Source of the DNA: Flavobacteriales bacterium UBA5040 | GTDB lineage: Bacteria; Bacteroidota; Bacteroidia; Flavobacteriales; Weeksellaceae | Reading direction: 5' to 3' | Assembly: GCA_002415135.1 (NCBI GenBank) | Contig: DIBY01000028.1 | Span: 1 to 64,000 of the forward strand | Length of the DNA: 64,000 nucleotides | Shown: positions 7,306 through 16,015 of the stretch, one piece after another | How the letters are laid out: the number at the start of each line of letters is the position of its first letter | How positions within the stretch are numbered: the stretch's first letter is position 1 | The notes under the pieces: generated by a model | Databases searched by the model: none | The model's input: the letters and a program-made list of their open reading frames with translations, nothing else | What the model was told of the DNA's origin: nothing | Translations under genes and position numbers: made by a program

Positions 7306-7698
7306 TCAGAATTTATTTCTCCTGTTTTCTTTTTTTTCAGAAAGTTGCTTTTTGGCTTTAATTCTTTTTTCGATTTTGGAACGGGAAGGCTTCGTGGCTT
7401 TTCGGGATTTAGGGATGAACAACGATTTTTCAACCATTTCTAGGATCTTATCCGTTGCAATTTTTTTATTTTGTAGTTGCGTTCGGCTTTCTGAAACGGT
7501 GAATTGTAAAATTCCTTCAGCGTTGATGCGGTTTTTAAGTTTCTCACATATCATCTCTTTTCCTTCAATAGAAAAACATTCACTTTCGGCAACGTTCCAC
7601 ATCACGGTAACTGATGTTTCGACCTTATTGACGTTTTGTCCGCCAGCGCCACTGCTGCGGGAAGTTTTGTACGTGAGTTCTTTAGTGAAGTCTTTCAT
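7306..7698 (-). CDS. arfB: Alternative ribosome-rescue factor ArfB (YaeJ family)
   Basis: 130 aa. ArfB is a codon-independent peptidyl-tRNA hydrolase that frees ribosomes stalled on non-stop mRNA. The catalytic GGQ tripeptide (residues 19-21) sits in SSGAGGQNVNKVET. The C-terminal tail is strongly basic (KKQLSEKKENRRNKF); in this family it probes the empty mRNA channel. At 130 aa it is far too short to be a full release factor and lacks the codon-recognition domains of RF1/RF2. TATCTTTG at 7716-7723 (minus strand) is a plausible -7 box close to the ATG. Confidence 0.93.
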   Translation of the reverse strand: MKDFTKELTYKTSRSSGAGGQNVNKVETSVTVMWNVAESECFSIEGKEMICEKLKNRINAEGILQFTVSESRTQLQNKKIATDKILEMVEKSLFIPKSRKATKPSRSKIEKRIKAKKQLSEKKENRRNKF

Positions 7699-7777
7699 GA
7701 TATAGGAGGAAAGAACAAAGATAAAAAATAAAGATAAGGGATTATACGCTAAGAGGAAAGAGTAAAATAGGTTTGAA

Positions 7778-8812
7778 TTATTTCTTTAAAATATTAAAAG
7801 CTATTTGAGTCAATGCTCGACGATCAATCTTTCCGTTCGGAATCCGGGGAAATTTTTCGATGAAAATAATTTCTTTTGGCTGATGATTTTTTGATGGATA
7901 AATGATTTTTTCTAATTGCTGAGTGATCTTTTTATTCTGTTCACCTTCGATGACAAGAAGTAGTTTCTGGCCTAATAATTCATCTGCAACTCCTACAAAT
8001 ACGACTTCATTCTGTATTTCTTTTTTCACCAGACTTTCCAATCTTTCCGGATAAATTTTCAACCCGGCAGAATTAATGACATTGTCAATTCTTCCTAGGA
8101 ATCTAAAATCTCTGCTATCATTAATTTCAACTAAATCGTTCGTTTTAAGAGGTTCGGGATTCAACTTTGGAGCGAAAATTTGTAAGCAATCTCTTTCATC
8201 TAAAGAGATCTCGACACCATCTAAAACTTTAAAATAATCTTCCGAGCTAGGATAGATTTGTTTCAAAGCGATGTGAGAAAGGGTTTCCGACATTCCATAA
8301 GTCTCAAAAATAGATGATTGAGTTTCTGTGCTTCTGAGTGTTTGTGAGATTTTTATCTTTAGTGATTCTGAAACTGCAGCACCTCCAATAATAATATTTT
8401 TAATTAAATGAATTTTGTCCAGAGAATTCTCAACTTGAAGCGGAGACATTGCGCAAAAATCAATTTCTTCATTTAAATCTGATAGTGGTTTTGCTGAAGG
8501 AGTGTTTACAACTAATTTTAACTTTCTTTCAATGGCCCGAACGACCATCATTTTTCCCGAGATATAATCAACAGGAAGACAGAGTAGCGCAGAATCGCCT
8601 TCTCTCAGTCCAAGTATATCGCAGGTCTTCTTTGCGGAATACTGCATTCTTTCTTTTTCTATGTCAAAAACTTTAGGTGTTCCTGTAGAGCCAGAAGTTT
8701 GAACTTTTACCGTCTTTGAATCAGCAAACCATTCTTCAATGAAAGAAATAACTTGTTGTTCAAATTCAGTAGTTGGAATTGGTTGTTGGTCGGTAGAAAA
8801 ATCGATTATCAT
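7778..8812 (-). CDS. menE: AMP-binding protein, probable o-succinylbenzoate-CoA ligase MenE
   Basis: 344 aa. The ANL-superfamily adenylation signature TSGSTGTPKV is at residues 39-48. A middle ETYGMSET motif and a C-terminal FPRIPNGKIDRRAL carrying the catalytic lysine are present. MenE activates o-succinylbenzoate with ATP and CoA in menaquinone synthesis. Bacteroidota versions are short (about 350 aa rather than the usual 450-500) because the N-terminal subdomain is reduced; this gene fits that form. No other men genes are in the window, so the substrate is assigned from family resemblance only. Confidence 0.75.
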   Translation of the reverse strand: MIIDFSTDQQPIPTTEFEQQVISFIEEWFADSKTVKVQTSGSTGTPKVFDIEKERMQYSAKKTCDILGLREGDSALLCLPVDYISGKMMVVRAIERKLKLVVNTPSAKPLSDLNEEIDFCAMSPLQVENSLDKIHLIKNIIIGGAAVSESLKIKISQTLRSTETQSSIFETYGMSETLSHIALKQIYPSSEDYFKVLDGVEISLDERDCLQIFAPKLNPEPLKTNDLVEINDSRDFRFLGRIDNVINSAGLKIYPERLESLVKKEIQNEVVFVGVADELLGQKLLLVIEGEQNKKITQQLEKIIYPSKNHQPKEIIFIEKFPRIPNGKIDRRALTQIAFNILKK

Positions 8813-8861
8813 TTTGAAATATCATTTTAAAAAATTGAGACCCGAATGCCGAAGATGGAAT

Positions 8862-8921
8862 GGAAAAGTCCCTCTCCGCTGGAGAGGGAATTAGGGTGAG
8901 GAACAAAGGGGCACGCCCAAA
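8862..8921. repeat. Intergenic hairpin element between argS and menE
   Basis: A hairpin CCCTCTCC-GCT-GGAGAGGG (8870-8888) is followed by AATTAGGGTGAGG and GGGGCACGCCCAAAT. The complement of the last word (ATTTGGGCGTGCCCC) matches the start of the element at 30098-30190 (ATTTGGGCGCC). I recall hairpins of this type between genes of diverse Bacteroidota. It may also stop transcription from argS. Confidence 0.55.
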
Positions 8922-8923
8922 TA

Positions 8924-10702
8924 TTACATTCTATTGACCGTTCCGATTCCTAGAAGTTCTAAGCCTTTTTTAATAGTTTTCCCTGTAAGTTCTGATAATT
9001 CCAAACGAAAGTTTTTCGCGTTTTCATTATCCTGATTAAGGATTGGATTGTTCTGATAGAAAGAGTTATACGATTTGACCACTTCATAAACATAGTTCGC
9101 AACAAGTGCTGGAGAAAGTGTTTCTGCTGCTCGGGAAATCACTTCTCTGAAATTGGAAAGGTTCATCACCAGTTCTTTTTCTGAAACATTCAGTTCGTAA
9201 TCTGAAACGGTTGTTTTCTGGTAATCTGCTTTCGCTAATAAGGACTGAATTCTGGCATAAGTGTATTGAATGAATGGTCCCGTATTTCCAGCAAAGTCAA
9301 TACTCTCGGCTGGGTTAAACATCATTTTTTTCTTAGGATCAACTTTGAGCATGAAATATTTCAAGGCGCCTAAACCAACTGTTTCGTAAGATTTTTCTTT
9401 GTCTTCGTCAGAAAGGGTTTCTAGTTTACCCAATTCCTGTGCTTTTTCTTTTGCAGTTTCATACATTTCCTGCATCAAATCATCGGCATCTACAACAGTT
9501 CCTTCACGGGACTTCATTTTACCAGCAGGGAGTTCGACCATTCCGTAAGAAAGATGGAAGAGATTTTCAGCCCAGGTATAACCAAGCTTTTTAAGAATTT
9601 TGAATAACACATCGAAATGATAATCCTGTTCGTTTCCAACAGTATAAATTAATTTCTGAATCGAAGTTTCTTTGAAACGTTCCACGGCAGTTCCTAGATC
9701 CTGCGTCATATAAACCGAAGTTCCATCGCCACGCAACAATAGTTTATGATCCAAGCCTTCCTCAGAAAGATCGCACCAAACAGAACCGTCTTCTTTCTTG
9801 TACAAGACTCCTTTAGTTAAGCCTTCCTGAATTAAATCTTTTCCTAGCAGATAAGTATTACTTTCATATTGAACCTGATCGAAATCAACACCCAGTCTTT
9901 TGTAAGTCTGATCAAATCCTGCATAAACCCACGAATTCATTTCTGCCCAAAGACTTTTCACTGTTTCGTCACCTTTCTCCCAGTCGAGCAACATTTTTTG
10001 CGCTTCTAAAATAATAGGAGCCTGTTTTTTTGCAACTTCTTCTTCGTATCCTTGTTCAACTAATTCTGCGATTTCTTTTTTGTACTCTTTGTCGAAAGCA
10101 ACGTAGTAGTTTCCAACCAGTTTGTCACCTTTTAGATTTGTAGATTGTGGAGTTTCATTTTTTCCAGATTTTTCCCAGGCAAGCATCGATTTACAGATGT
10201 GGATTCCACGATCGTTGATGATCTGGGTTTTAATCACATTGTAACCATCTTCTTTTAAAATCTGCGCAACAGAATATCCCAAAAGATTGTTACGGATATG
10301 GCCAAGGTGTAATGGCTTATTGGTATTCGGTGAAGAATATTCAACCATTACTGTTTGGTGTTTGTCTTCTTTCTTGTCAAAGTTTTCCTGGACTGAATTG
10401 AAATTATCTAAGAAAAAATTATTTTTAATTTTTAAATTAAGAAATCCTTTTACCACATTATAGCTTTCAACAAAATCAGCTTGAGTTGAAAAAGCATCAC
10501 CTAATTCCACCGCAATTGCATCCGGACTTTTCTTCAATAATTTAACAAGTGGAAAAGTGACAATCGTAAAATCACCTTCATATTCAGTTTTGTTTTGCTG
10601 AACATCTAAGGTGACGTTATTTCTGTCATTGACATTGTCTACTTGAAAAACAGTCTTTATGATTTCTGCTAATTTATCTTGAATGATCTCTTTAATATTC
10701 AT
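8924..10702 (-). CDS. argS: Arginine--tRNA ligase
   Basis: 592 aa class Ia synthetase. The N-terminal additional domain is followed by the HIGH-type signature HLGH (132-135) in SSPNTNKPLHLGHIRNN. The KMSKS-type loop is the degenerate KMKSREG common in ArgRS. The C-terminal anticodon-binding helical domain includes the region around AGNTGPFIQYTYARI. The length is normal. TATATTTG at 10720-10727 (minus strand) is a well-placed -7 box 18 nt before the ATG. It is transcribed away from the susD terminator region. Confidence 0.98.
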   Translation of the reverse strand: MNIKEIIQDKLAEIIKTVFQVDNVNDRNNVTLDVQQNKTEYEGDFTIVTFPLVKLLKKSPDAIAVELGDAFSTQADFVESYNVVKGFLNLKIKNNFFLDNFNSVQENFDKKEDKHQTVMVEYSSPNTNKPLHLGHIRNNLLGYSVAQILKEDGYNVIKTQIINDRGIHICKSMLAWEKSGKNETPQSTNLKGDKLVGNYYVAFDKEYKKEIAELVEQGYEEEVAKKQAPIILEAQKMLLDWEKGDETVKSLWAEMNSWVYAGFDQTYKRLGVDFDQVQYESNTYLLGKDLIQEGLTKGVLYKKEDGSVWCDLSEEGLDHKLLLRGDGTSVYMTQDLGTAVERFKETSIQKLIYTVGNEQDYHFDVLFKILKKLGYTWAENLFHLSYGMVELPAGKMKSREGTVVDADDLMQEMYETAKEKAQELGKLETLSDEDKEKSYETVGLGALKYFMLKVDPKKKMMFNPAESIDFAGNTGPFIQYTYARIQSLLAKADYQKTTVSDYELNVSEKELVMNLSNFREVISRAAETLSPALVANYVYEVVKSYNSFYQNNPILNQDNENAKNFRLELSELTGKTIKKGLELLGIGTVNRM

Positions 10703-10734
10703 GGGTTTATTTTGAAGTACAAATATACGGAAAT

Positions 10735-10760
10735 AAAAAAACCACTCCGAGGAGTGGTTT
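10735..10760 (-). terminator. Terminator of the susC-susD operon
   Basis: AACCACTCC/GGAGTGGTT hairpin with a 2-nt loop and a T-run on the minus strand, 22 nt past the susD stop. It overlaps the region where the -33 box of argS should lie. Confidence 0.85.
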
Positions 10761-10782
10761 AAAGAAATCTGTTGAATAAATA

Positions 10783-12213
10783 TTAATTTACGTCCCAGAA
10801 TAATTTAGTAGTTGCTTTGTCTCCGCCGATTGCACTTGCAGCAGCAGTTACATTAGTTTTATTAAGAACATACTCTTGGTCAGAATATGGCATTCTTACT
10901 GGTACACCATCAAGCTTAGAGTTTGGTGGGTTAACAAATACTGGGTTATCTAGTCTTCTTGCGAATAACCAAGCAGCAAATGGTTTGTTAAACATAGCAA
11001 TGTATGCTTCTTCACCAATTGATTTTTTCCAGTTTGCAGCGTCATATGGACGAGCAGCTAAGTAAGTAGCAGCGTCTGCAGGACTAACATTGTTTAACAT
11101 CATAGAAGCGTTGATTGCAGCAGCATAGAAAGTTGCAGCAGTTCCACCTACGGTATAACCTCTTGCAGCAGCTTCAGCTTTCATAAATAATACTTCCTCG
11201 TAACTTAGTAAGTTAGCTGGAGCATTATTTGCTAAGAAGAAATCACTCATGTGAGATTTTCCATTAAATGGATTTAAAGCTCCAAAAACTCCACCTACAT
11301 ATTCGCCATCAACTTTGGTAAACCATACGTCAATCCTTGGATCAGCGCTTGCTTTCATTTTGTTAATGATCAATTCTGTTGGAACAAAGTCATTTCTTCC
11401 TGAAGCTACTAAGTCATCAAAAATTGGGTTATTAAAAGTTCCACCTGCAAATTTTAAAGAGTAAGCTTCGTCGTTAGACATGATCACACCACTCGCAACA
11501 GCTGCTTCTGCTGCTGCTTTTGAAGTTGCTGCATCGGTATCTGCTAAGTTAAGTGCTAATCTTAGTTTAACAGAGTTTGCTAAATGTTTCCATTTTGTCA
11601 TATCTCCGCCGTACACTAAGTCACCTGAACCATAACCTTCAGCACCTTCATCAATTGCTGCAACTACGGCAGTAATTCTTGATAAAAGACTTGTGTAGAC
11701 CGCTTTTGCATCATCATATTTTGGTGCGAAACCTCCTGCCTCAGCCTGTAAAGCTTCAGAGTAAGGAATGTTCCCGTAAGTGTCTACTAGATTTTCCCAA
11801 ACTACGATCTGAGAAATTTCTAAAGTAGCATTCTTATTTTTTCTTTCTGCTTCAGAACCTACTGCTTCAGCGGGAAGATTCTTTTTAGCGGTCTCATAAT
11901 TATTTAATGAGTTGACGTACATTCTGTTCCAGTGATTACGAGGCTGGTTACGGGTAACCAAGTCATAATTTGTCTCATCTGTATACGTTGTTTCTGCCCA
12001 TTGTTGAACAAAGAATCTGTAATTATTAAAATTTACACTTCCTGTAAAAGTAGAGTAGAAGAATTGCTGTTGCCCCATCGCTAAAAGCGTAGATGAAGGC
12101 AATACTGATGGGTGCTTTGGATCCTCATTCAGAGAAAGTAAATCTCTCTGACAAGAGGTAAGACTGACTGCAGCCAAGGCACCGATGATTAATTTATTAA
12201 GTATTTTTTTCAT
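10783..12213 (-). CDS. SusD/RagB-type outer-membrane lipoprotein
   Basis: 476 aa. The signal peptide ends in lipobox LTSC (Cys21), giving a surface lipoprotein. The body resembles the SusD-like_2 group (starch-binding associating with outer membrane): NEDPKHPSVLPSSTLL near the N-terminus, the helical QQWAETTYTDETNYD segment, and a C-terminal region MPYSDQEYVLNK. SusD proteins form the lid over the SusC channel and bind the incoming nutrient. It lies 10 bp downstream of susC in one operon. No glycoside hydrolase, anti-sigma or ECF-sigma gene flanks it, so the substrate (glycan or peptide) cannot be deduced. Confidence 0.92.
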   Translation of the reverse strand: MKKILNKLIIGALAAVSLTSCQRDLLSLNEDPKHPSVLPSSTLLAMGQQQFFYSTFTGSVNFNNYRFFVQQWAETTYTDETNYDLVTRNQPRNHWNRMYVNSLNNYETAKKNLPAEAVGSEAERKNKNATLEISQIVVWENLVDTYGNIPYSEALQAEAGGFAPKYDDAKAVYTSLLSRITAVVAAIDEGAEGYGSGDLVYGGDMTKWKHLANSVKLRLALNLADTDAATSKAAAEAAVASGVIMSNDEAYSLKFAGGTFNNPIFDDLVASGRNDFVPTELIINKMKASADPRIDVWFTKVDGEYVGGVFGALNPFNGKSHMSDFFLANNAPANLLSYEEVLFMKAEAAARGYTVGGTAATFYAAAINASMMLNNVSPADAATYLAARPYDAANWKKSIGEEAYIAMFNKPFAAWLFARRLDNPVFVNPPNSKLDGVPVRMPYSDQEYVLNKTNVTAAASAIGGDKATTKLFWDVN

Positions 12214-12223
12214 TGTTGTAATC

Positions 12224-15200
12224 TTAGAATTTTAATGTTACATTTAATCCGATGTCTCTTGTTGTTGGTAAAGACCCAATAGACCATCCATATGATCTAT
12301 TTCCACCGCCAACCATGTTTTCTGGATCTGCGTACGGTAAGTTTTTGCTAATGATCCACAAGTTTCTTCCTACTAAGGAGATTTTCGCGTCTCTAATGAA
12401 AGTTCCTGCTAAGAAAGTCTGAGGTAAAGTATACCCTATAGAAGCCTCTCTTAATTTAACATAAGAACCATCATAAACAAATCTACTGTTAGGCATTCTT
12501 GAATATCCATCTAATGAACCAAATGCACTAGGATTACGAGTGTTCGTAGTATTTACTTGTCCATTAGGATTAACCCCTGGCCAAACAACTCCAACTTCTC
12601 TGATGTCTCCAACAGCAGTTTCTTCAGGTAAACCTGTAGCAAGACCGTAATACATATCCGTGGAGAATACGTCACCACCATGTCTGATATCGATCAAGAA
12701 ACTCATTGATAAACCTTTATAGTTCATGCTGTTTCTAATACCTGCTAACCAGTCTGGTGTAACATTACCAATTACTTGGTTTCCTTGACGTAAGTAATAA
12801 CCTGTACTGGCATTAATCACTTTTTCTCCGTTTAAGTAAACATAGTCAGATCCTACTAATGTTCCCCAAGCTTGTCCTTCTCTTGCATTAAGAGATACAC
12901 CACCTTGATAAGAAGCTAGTAATACGTTTGATACATCGGTTACTTCATTGTGAAGCAATTCAACTACCTCATTTCTGTTTTGAGACCAGTTAGCATCTAA
13001 GTTCCAAGTAAAATTGTTTGTTTTTACCGGTACGAATCCTAATTGAACCTCATAACCCCAGTTGTCGATTCGACCAGCGTTGATTGAAGCTGAGCTTAAA
13101 CCAGAACCAGATGAAATAGGCAATGTAATTAACTGATTAAAGGTTTTAGTTTTGTAGTAAGCAACGTCAAACGTAAATCTGTTGTTGAATAAACTACCTT
13201 CTGTACCAACTTCAAATTCTTTTGCTCTTTGTGGAACTAAATCTGAGTTTGGTTGACGAGTCTGACTTCCAGATAAGCCTACATCGCCAAAGAATCCTGC
13301 TGCATTATAGTAGTAAGATAATTGATAAGGATCAGCTGTTCCTCCAACTTCTGCATAATTCGCTCTTACTTTCCAGAATTTTAAGAAATCAGTTTTAACG
13401 ATCTCAGAAAGAATTAAAGCACCGGTAACAGAACCGTATTTAAATAAATTGTTTCCTTCTGGTAAAGTTGAAGTTTGATCAACTCTATAAGTTCCATCAA
13501 TATATAATATTTTATAGATATCGAATGAAGCTGAAGCATATCCAGAGTTAGTCTGAGTAGTCCAATCAACTTCAGCTGGTGCTAAAGCTGGTGCAGCACT
13601 GTTTGATAAACTGTAGATATTTCTTAAAACTAATCCTCCTTCAGTTGTAGCATAAAGTGAATTTAAAGTATTTCTTCTAACAGTTCCTCCTACAACTCCA
13701 CTTACATTTACATTATCAGTAATATCGAATTTGTAACTGGCAATTACATCGTAATTGGTTTCTGTTTTTGCAAGGTCTTGTCTTGCGTATCCTGATTCAC
13801 TATCATTTCCTGCTGCACCAAAAGTTGCTGCTAATGATCCTACCGCTAATCTATCACCAATGGTCAAGTTTGATCTGTCATAACTTACTTTACCCATCAC
13901 GTTGATGTTTTTAGTAACGTCATACGTTAAACTTGCGATACTAAAAGATCTGTTTCTTTTATCTGTTGGATAACTCTCATACACTTGGAAGTAAGGGTTA
14001 TTCCAGAAAATTGGACGAAGATTAGTAGAATCATATGGATTCCAAGTAACGTTACCGTAATTGTTAGCCGCAGTTGGGTTTGCTGCATTTCTCATGTAGG
14101 CGTCTCTCAATGAAAGAACATCTACGTTAGTTTGCCACCACTGTCTGAAGTTGGTTACGATATTATCACTGTATCCAGTTGTTGATCTACCTTTAGTATC
14201 CTGAAGAGTTAAGGTAGTAAAGAATGAACCGTGTAATTTCGGAGTAAAGTCATAATTCGCTTTCAGAGTGAAAGTGTTTTTAGACATTTTAGAGTTTGGC
14301 ATCAATCCAGTTGAAGTCATGTTGTCATAAGAGAACATGATGTTCTGACCTTTGGTACCTTTCTCTAAAGTAATGGTGTTACTATAAGTAAACGGTGTTT
14401 CAAAAAATTTGATAGGACCATTTTTAGCTGCGACCCATGGAGTTGCTTTTCCGTAGTTAGGAGAAGTTGGATCTAATGAATCCCATTGGTAAACTAATAA
14501 ACTTGGATCAAATTTAGGACCCCAAGAAGCATCTTCTGCAAAGTTAGCATAGTAATTACCATCAGCATTCGGCGCTTCAGTGTAGAAATCCTGATCGTAA
14601 CCTGCACCGTACTTGTCTTGGTAAGTTAAGAAAGTACTTTTGTCAATGAAACCAGCTTGAACCCCTGTTGTCCAACTAACACCCCAAGAACCATCTTCTG
14701 CACCTCTACCATTTTTAGTCGTGATTAGAACAACACCATTCAAACCTCTTTCACCATACAATGCTGATGCAGCTGCACCTTTCAGTACGTTGATTGAAGC
14801 GATGTCTTCTTGGTTGATGTCAGATAACGCATTACCAAAATCTTTCCCGAATCCGTAAGTGGTATCATTATTAACGGGCGTACCATCAATTACAACTAAT
14901 GGGCTACTTCCGTTAATTCCTTTTACCCCTCTAATCACCATACTTGCTGATCCAGCAAAGTTACTGTTAGCGATTACGCTAAGACCAGCTACTTTACCAG
15001 AAAGCTGAGAAGCAATGTTTCCAGTATTAGTGGTTCCTTCTGATAATACATCAGATTTAACCTCCTGAGAAGCATAACCTAGCGATTTTTTTTCTCTTTT
15101 GATACCTAAAGCCGTTACTACGACGCCTTCGATATCTTGCGTTTTAATAGTGTCTTTTTTCTGTGCATTTACCATCGCAAATGACGCAGTCAAAACTACC

Positions 15201-15229
15201 GCTAAAACGCTTGTTGTTAGTTTCTTCAT
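12224..15229 (-). CDS. SusC/RagA-type TonB-linked outer-membrane transporter
   Basis: 1001 aa. After a signal peptide (cleavage near NA|QKKD) comes the TonB-contact segment IEGVVVTALGIKREKKSLGYASQEV, then the plug domain with LSGKVAGLSVIANSNFAGSASMVIRGVKGI and GERGLNGVVLITTKNG, then a 22-strand barrel ending DIGLNVTLKF. The N-terminal carboxypeptidase-regulatory-like domain found in many SusC proteins is absent: fewer than 20 residues separate the signal peptide from the TonB-contact segment. It is first gene of a two-gene operon with susD. A promoter with TTTG-N20-CACTTTTG lies just upstream. Confidence 0.95.
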   Translation of the reverse strand: MKKLTTSVLAVVLTASFAMVNAQKKDTIKTQDIEGVVVTALGIKREKKSLGYASQEVKSDVLSEGTTNTGNIASQLSGKVAGLSVIANSNFAGSASMVIRGVKGINGSSPLVVIDGTPVNNDTTYGFGKDFGNALSDINQEDIASINVLKGAAASALYGERGLNGVVLITTKNGRGAEDGSWGVSWTTGVQAGFIDKSTFLTYQDKYGAGYDQDFYTEAPNADGNYYANFAEDASWGPKFDPSLLVYQWDSLDPTSPNYGKATPWVAAKNGPIKFFETPFTYSNTITLEKGTKGQNIMFSYDNMTSTGLMPNSKMSKNTFTLKANYDFTPKLHGSFFTTLTLQDTKGRSTTGYSDNIVTNFRQWWQTNVDVLSLRDAYMRNAANPTAANNYGNVTWNPYDSTNLRPIFWNNPYFQVYESYPTDKRNRSFSIASLTYDVTKNINVMGKVSYDRSNLTIGDRLAVGSLAATFGAAGNDSESGYARQDLAKTETNYDVIASYKFDITDNVNVSGVVGGTVRRNTLNSLYATTEGGLVLRNIYSLSNSAAPALAPAEVDWTTQTNSGYASASFDIYKILYIDGTYRVDQTSTLPEGNNLFKYGSVTGALILSEIVKTDFLKFWKVRANYAEVGGTADPYQLSYYYNAAGFFGDVGLSGSQTRQPNSDLVPQRAKEFEVGTEGSLFNNRFTFDVAYYKTKTFNQLITLPISSGSGLSSASINAGRIDNWGYEVQLGFVPVKTNNFTWNLDANWSQNRNEVVELLHNEVTDVSNVLLASYQGGVSLNAREGQAWGTLVGSDYVYLNGEKVINASTGYYLRQGNQVIGNVTPDWLAGIRNSMNYKGLSMSFLIDIRHGGDVFSTDMYYGLATGLPEETAVGDIREVGVVWPGVNPNGQVNTTNTRNPSAFGSLDGYSRMPNSRFVYDGSYVKLREASIGYTLPQTFLAGTFIRDAKISLVGRNLWIISKNLPYADPENMVGGGNRSYGWSIGSLPTTRDIGLNVTLKF

Positions 15230-15254
15230 ATCAAATTAAATTTTTTCATTACAA

Positions 15255-15286
15255 CAAAAGTGCAAATAATTTGTAAAACAACCAAA
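15255..15286 (-). promoter_or_regulatory. Promoter of susC-susD
   Basis: On the minus strand TTTG (15283-15286) is 20 nt before CACTTTTG (15255-15262), which differs from TAnnTTTG at one base. The box ends 25 nt before the susC ATG. Confidence 0.55.
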
Positions 15287-15332
15287 CAATTTGTTAAATA
15301 ATTCTTAAAAATTTTGTAATTTTAACGTTTAG

Positions 15333-15926
15333 ATGTTATTAATGAAATTACTTAAAACCGTCTCGGATAAATATATAGAAGCAGGTTGTGATGAGGTTGG
15401 CAGAGGTTGTTTGTGTGGACCCGTGGTAGCTGCGGCCGTTATTATCGACGAAAATTTTAACCAAAATTTGGTTAATGACTCTAAAAAATTAACATTTAAA
15501 ACGCGCCAGGCTCTTGATCAATATATCAAAGATAATGTGAAAGATTTTGCAATTTCGGAACTTTCACCGTCCTTCATTGACGAAAATAACATCCTAAATG
15601 CAAGTATTCACGCCATGCACTTGTCCTTAGATCAGCTAAAAATTCGTCCGGAGCTGCTTTTAATAGATGGAAACCGTTTTCACCCGTACGAATTTATTCC
15701 GCATCAGTGTATTGTAAAAGGCGATTCTAAGATTCTTTCCATTGCTTGTGCTTCTATTTTAGCCAAGAATTATCGCGATCAATTAATGATTGAATTGCAT
15801 GAGGAATTCCCAGAATATGGATGGAACAAAAATATGGGCTATGCGACGAAACAGCATCGCGAAGCTTTAATAAAATATGGCCCAACGATTCACCACCGGC
15901 AGTCTTTTCGACTCAAATATGATTAG
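15333..15926 (+). CDS. rnhB: Ribonuclease HII
   Basis: 197 aa. RNase HII cleaves RNA in RNA-DNA hybrids and removes single misincorporated ribonucleotides. The first catalytic pair is in AGCDEVGRGCLCGPVVAAAV (Asp20, Glu21). A later LLLIDGNRF supplies the central aspartate, and the C-terminal MGYATKQHREALIKYGP region is typical. An alternative ATG is three codons in. It is divergent from susC and ends at a bidirectional terminator shared with yidC. Confidence 0.96.
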   Translation: MLLMKLLKTVSDKYIEAGCDEVGRGCLCGPVVAAAVIIDENFNQNLVNDSKKLTFKTRQALDQYIKDNVKDFAISELSPSFIDENNILNASIHAMHLSLDQLKIRPELLLIDGNRFHPYEFIPHQCIVKGDSKILSIACASILAKNYRDQLMIELHEEFPEYGWNKNMGYATKQHREALIKYGPTIHHRQSFRLKYD

Positions 15927-15963
15927 GGAATCATTATTACTGGTCAGTGAGAAATGAGCAATA

Positions 15964-15993
15964 AAAAAACGGAAGAGATGATCTTCCGTTTTT
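15964..15993. terminator. Bidirectional terminator between rnhB and yidC
   Basis: AACGGAAGA/TCTTCCGTT hairpin with A-run before and T-run after, lying between the convergent rnhB and yidC genes. Confidence 0.85.
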
Positions 15994-16015
15994 CTTTATA
16001 TATAATAAGGAGTAT

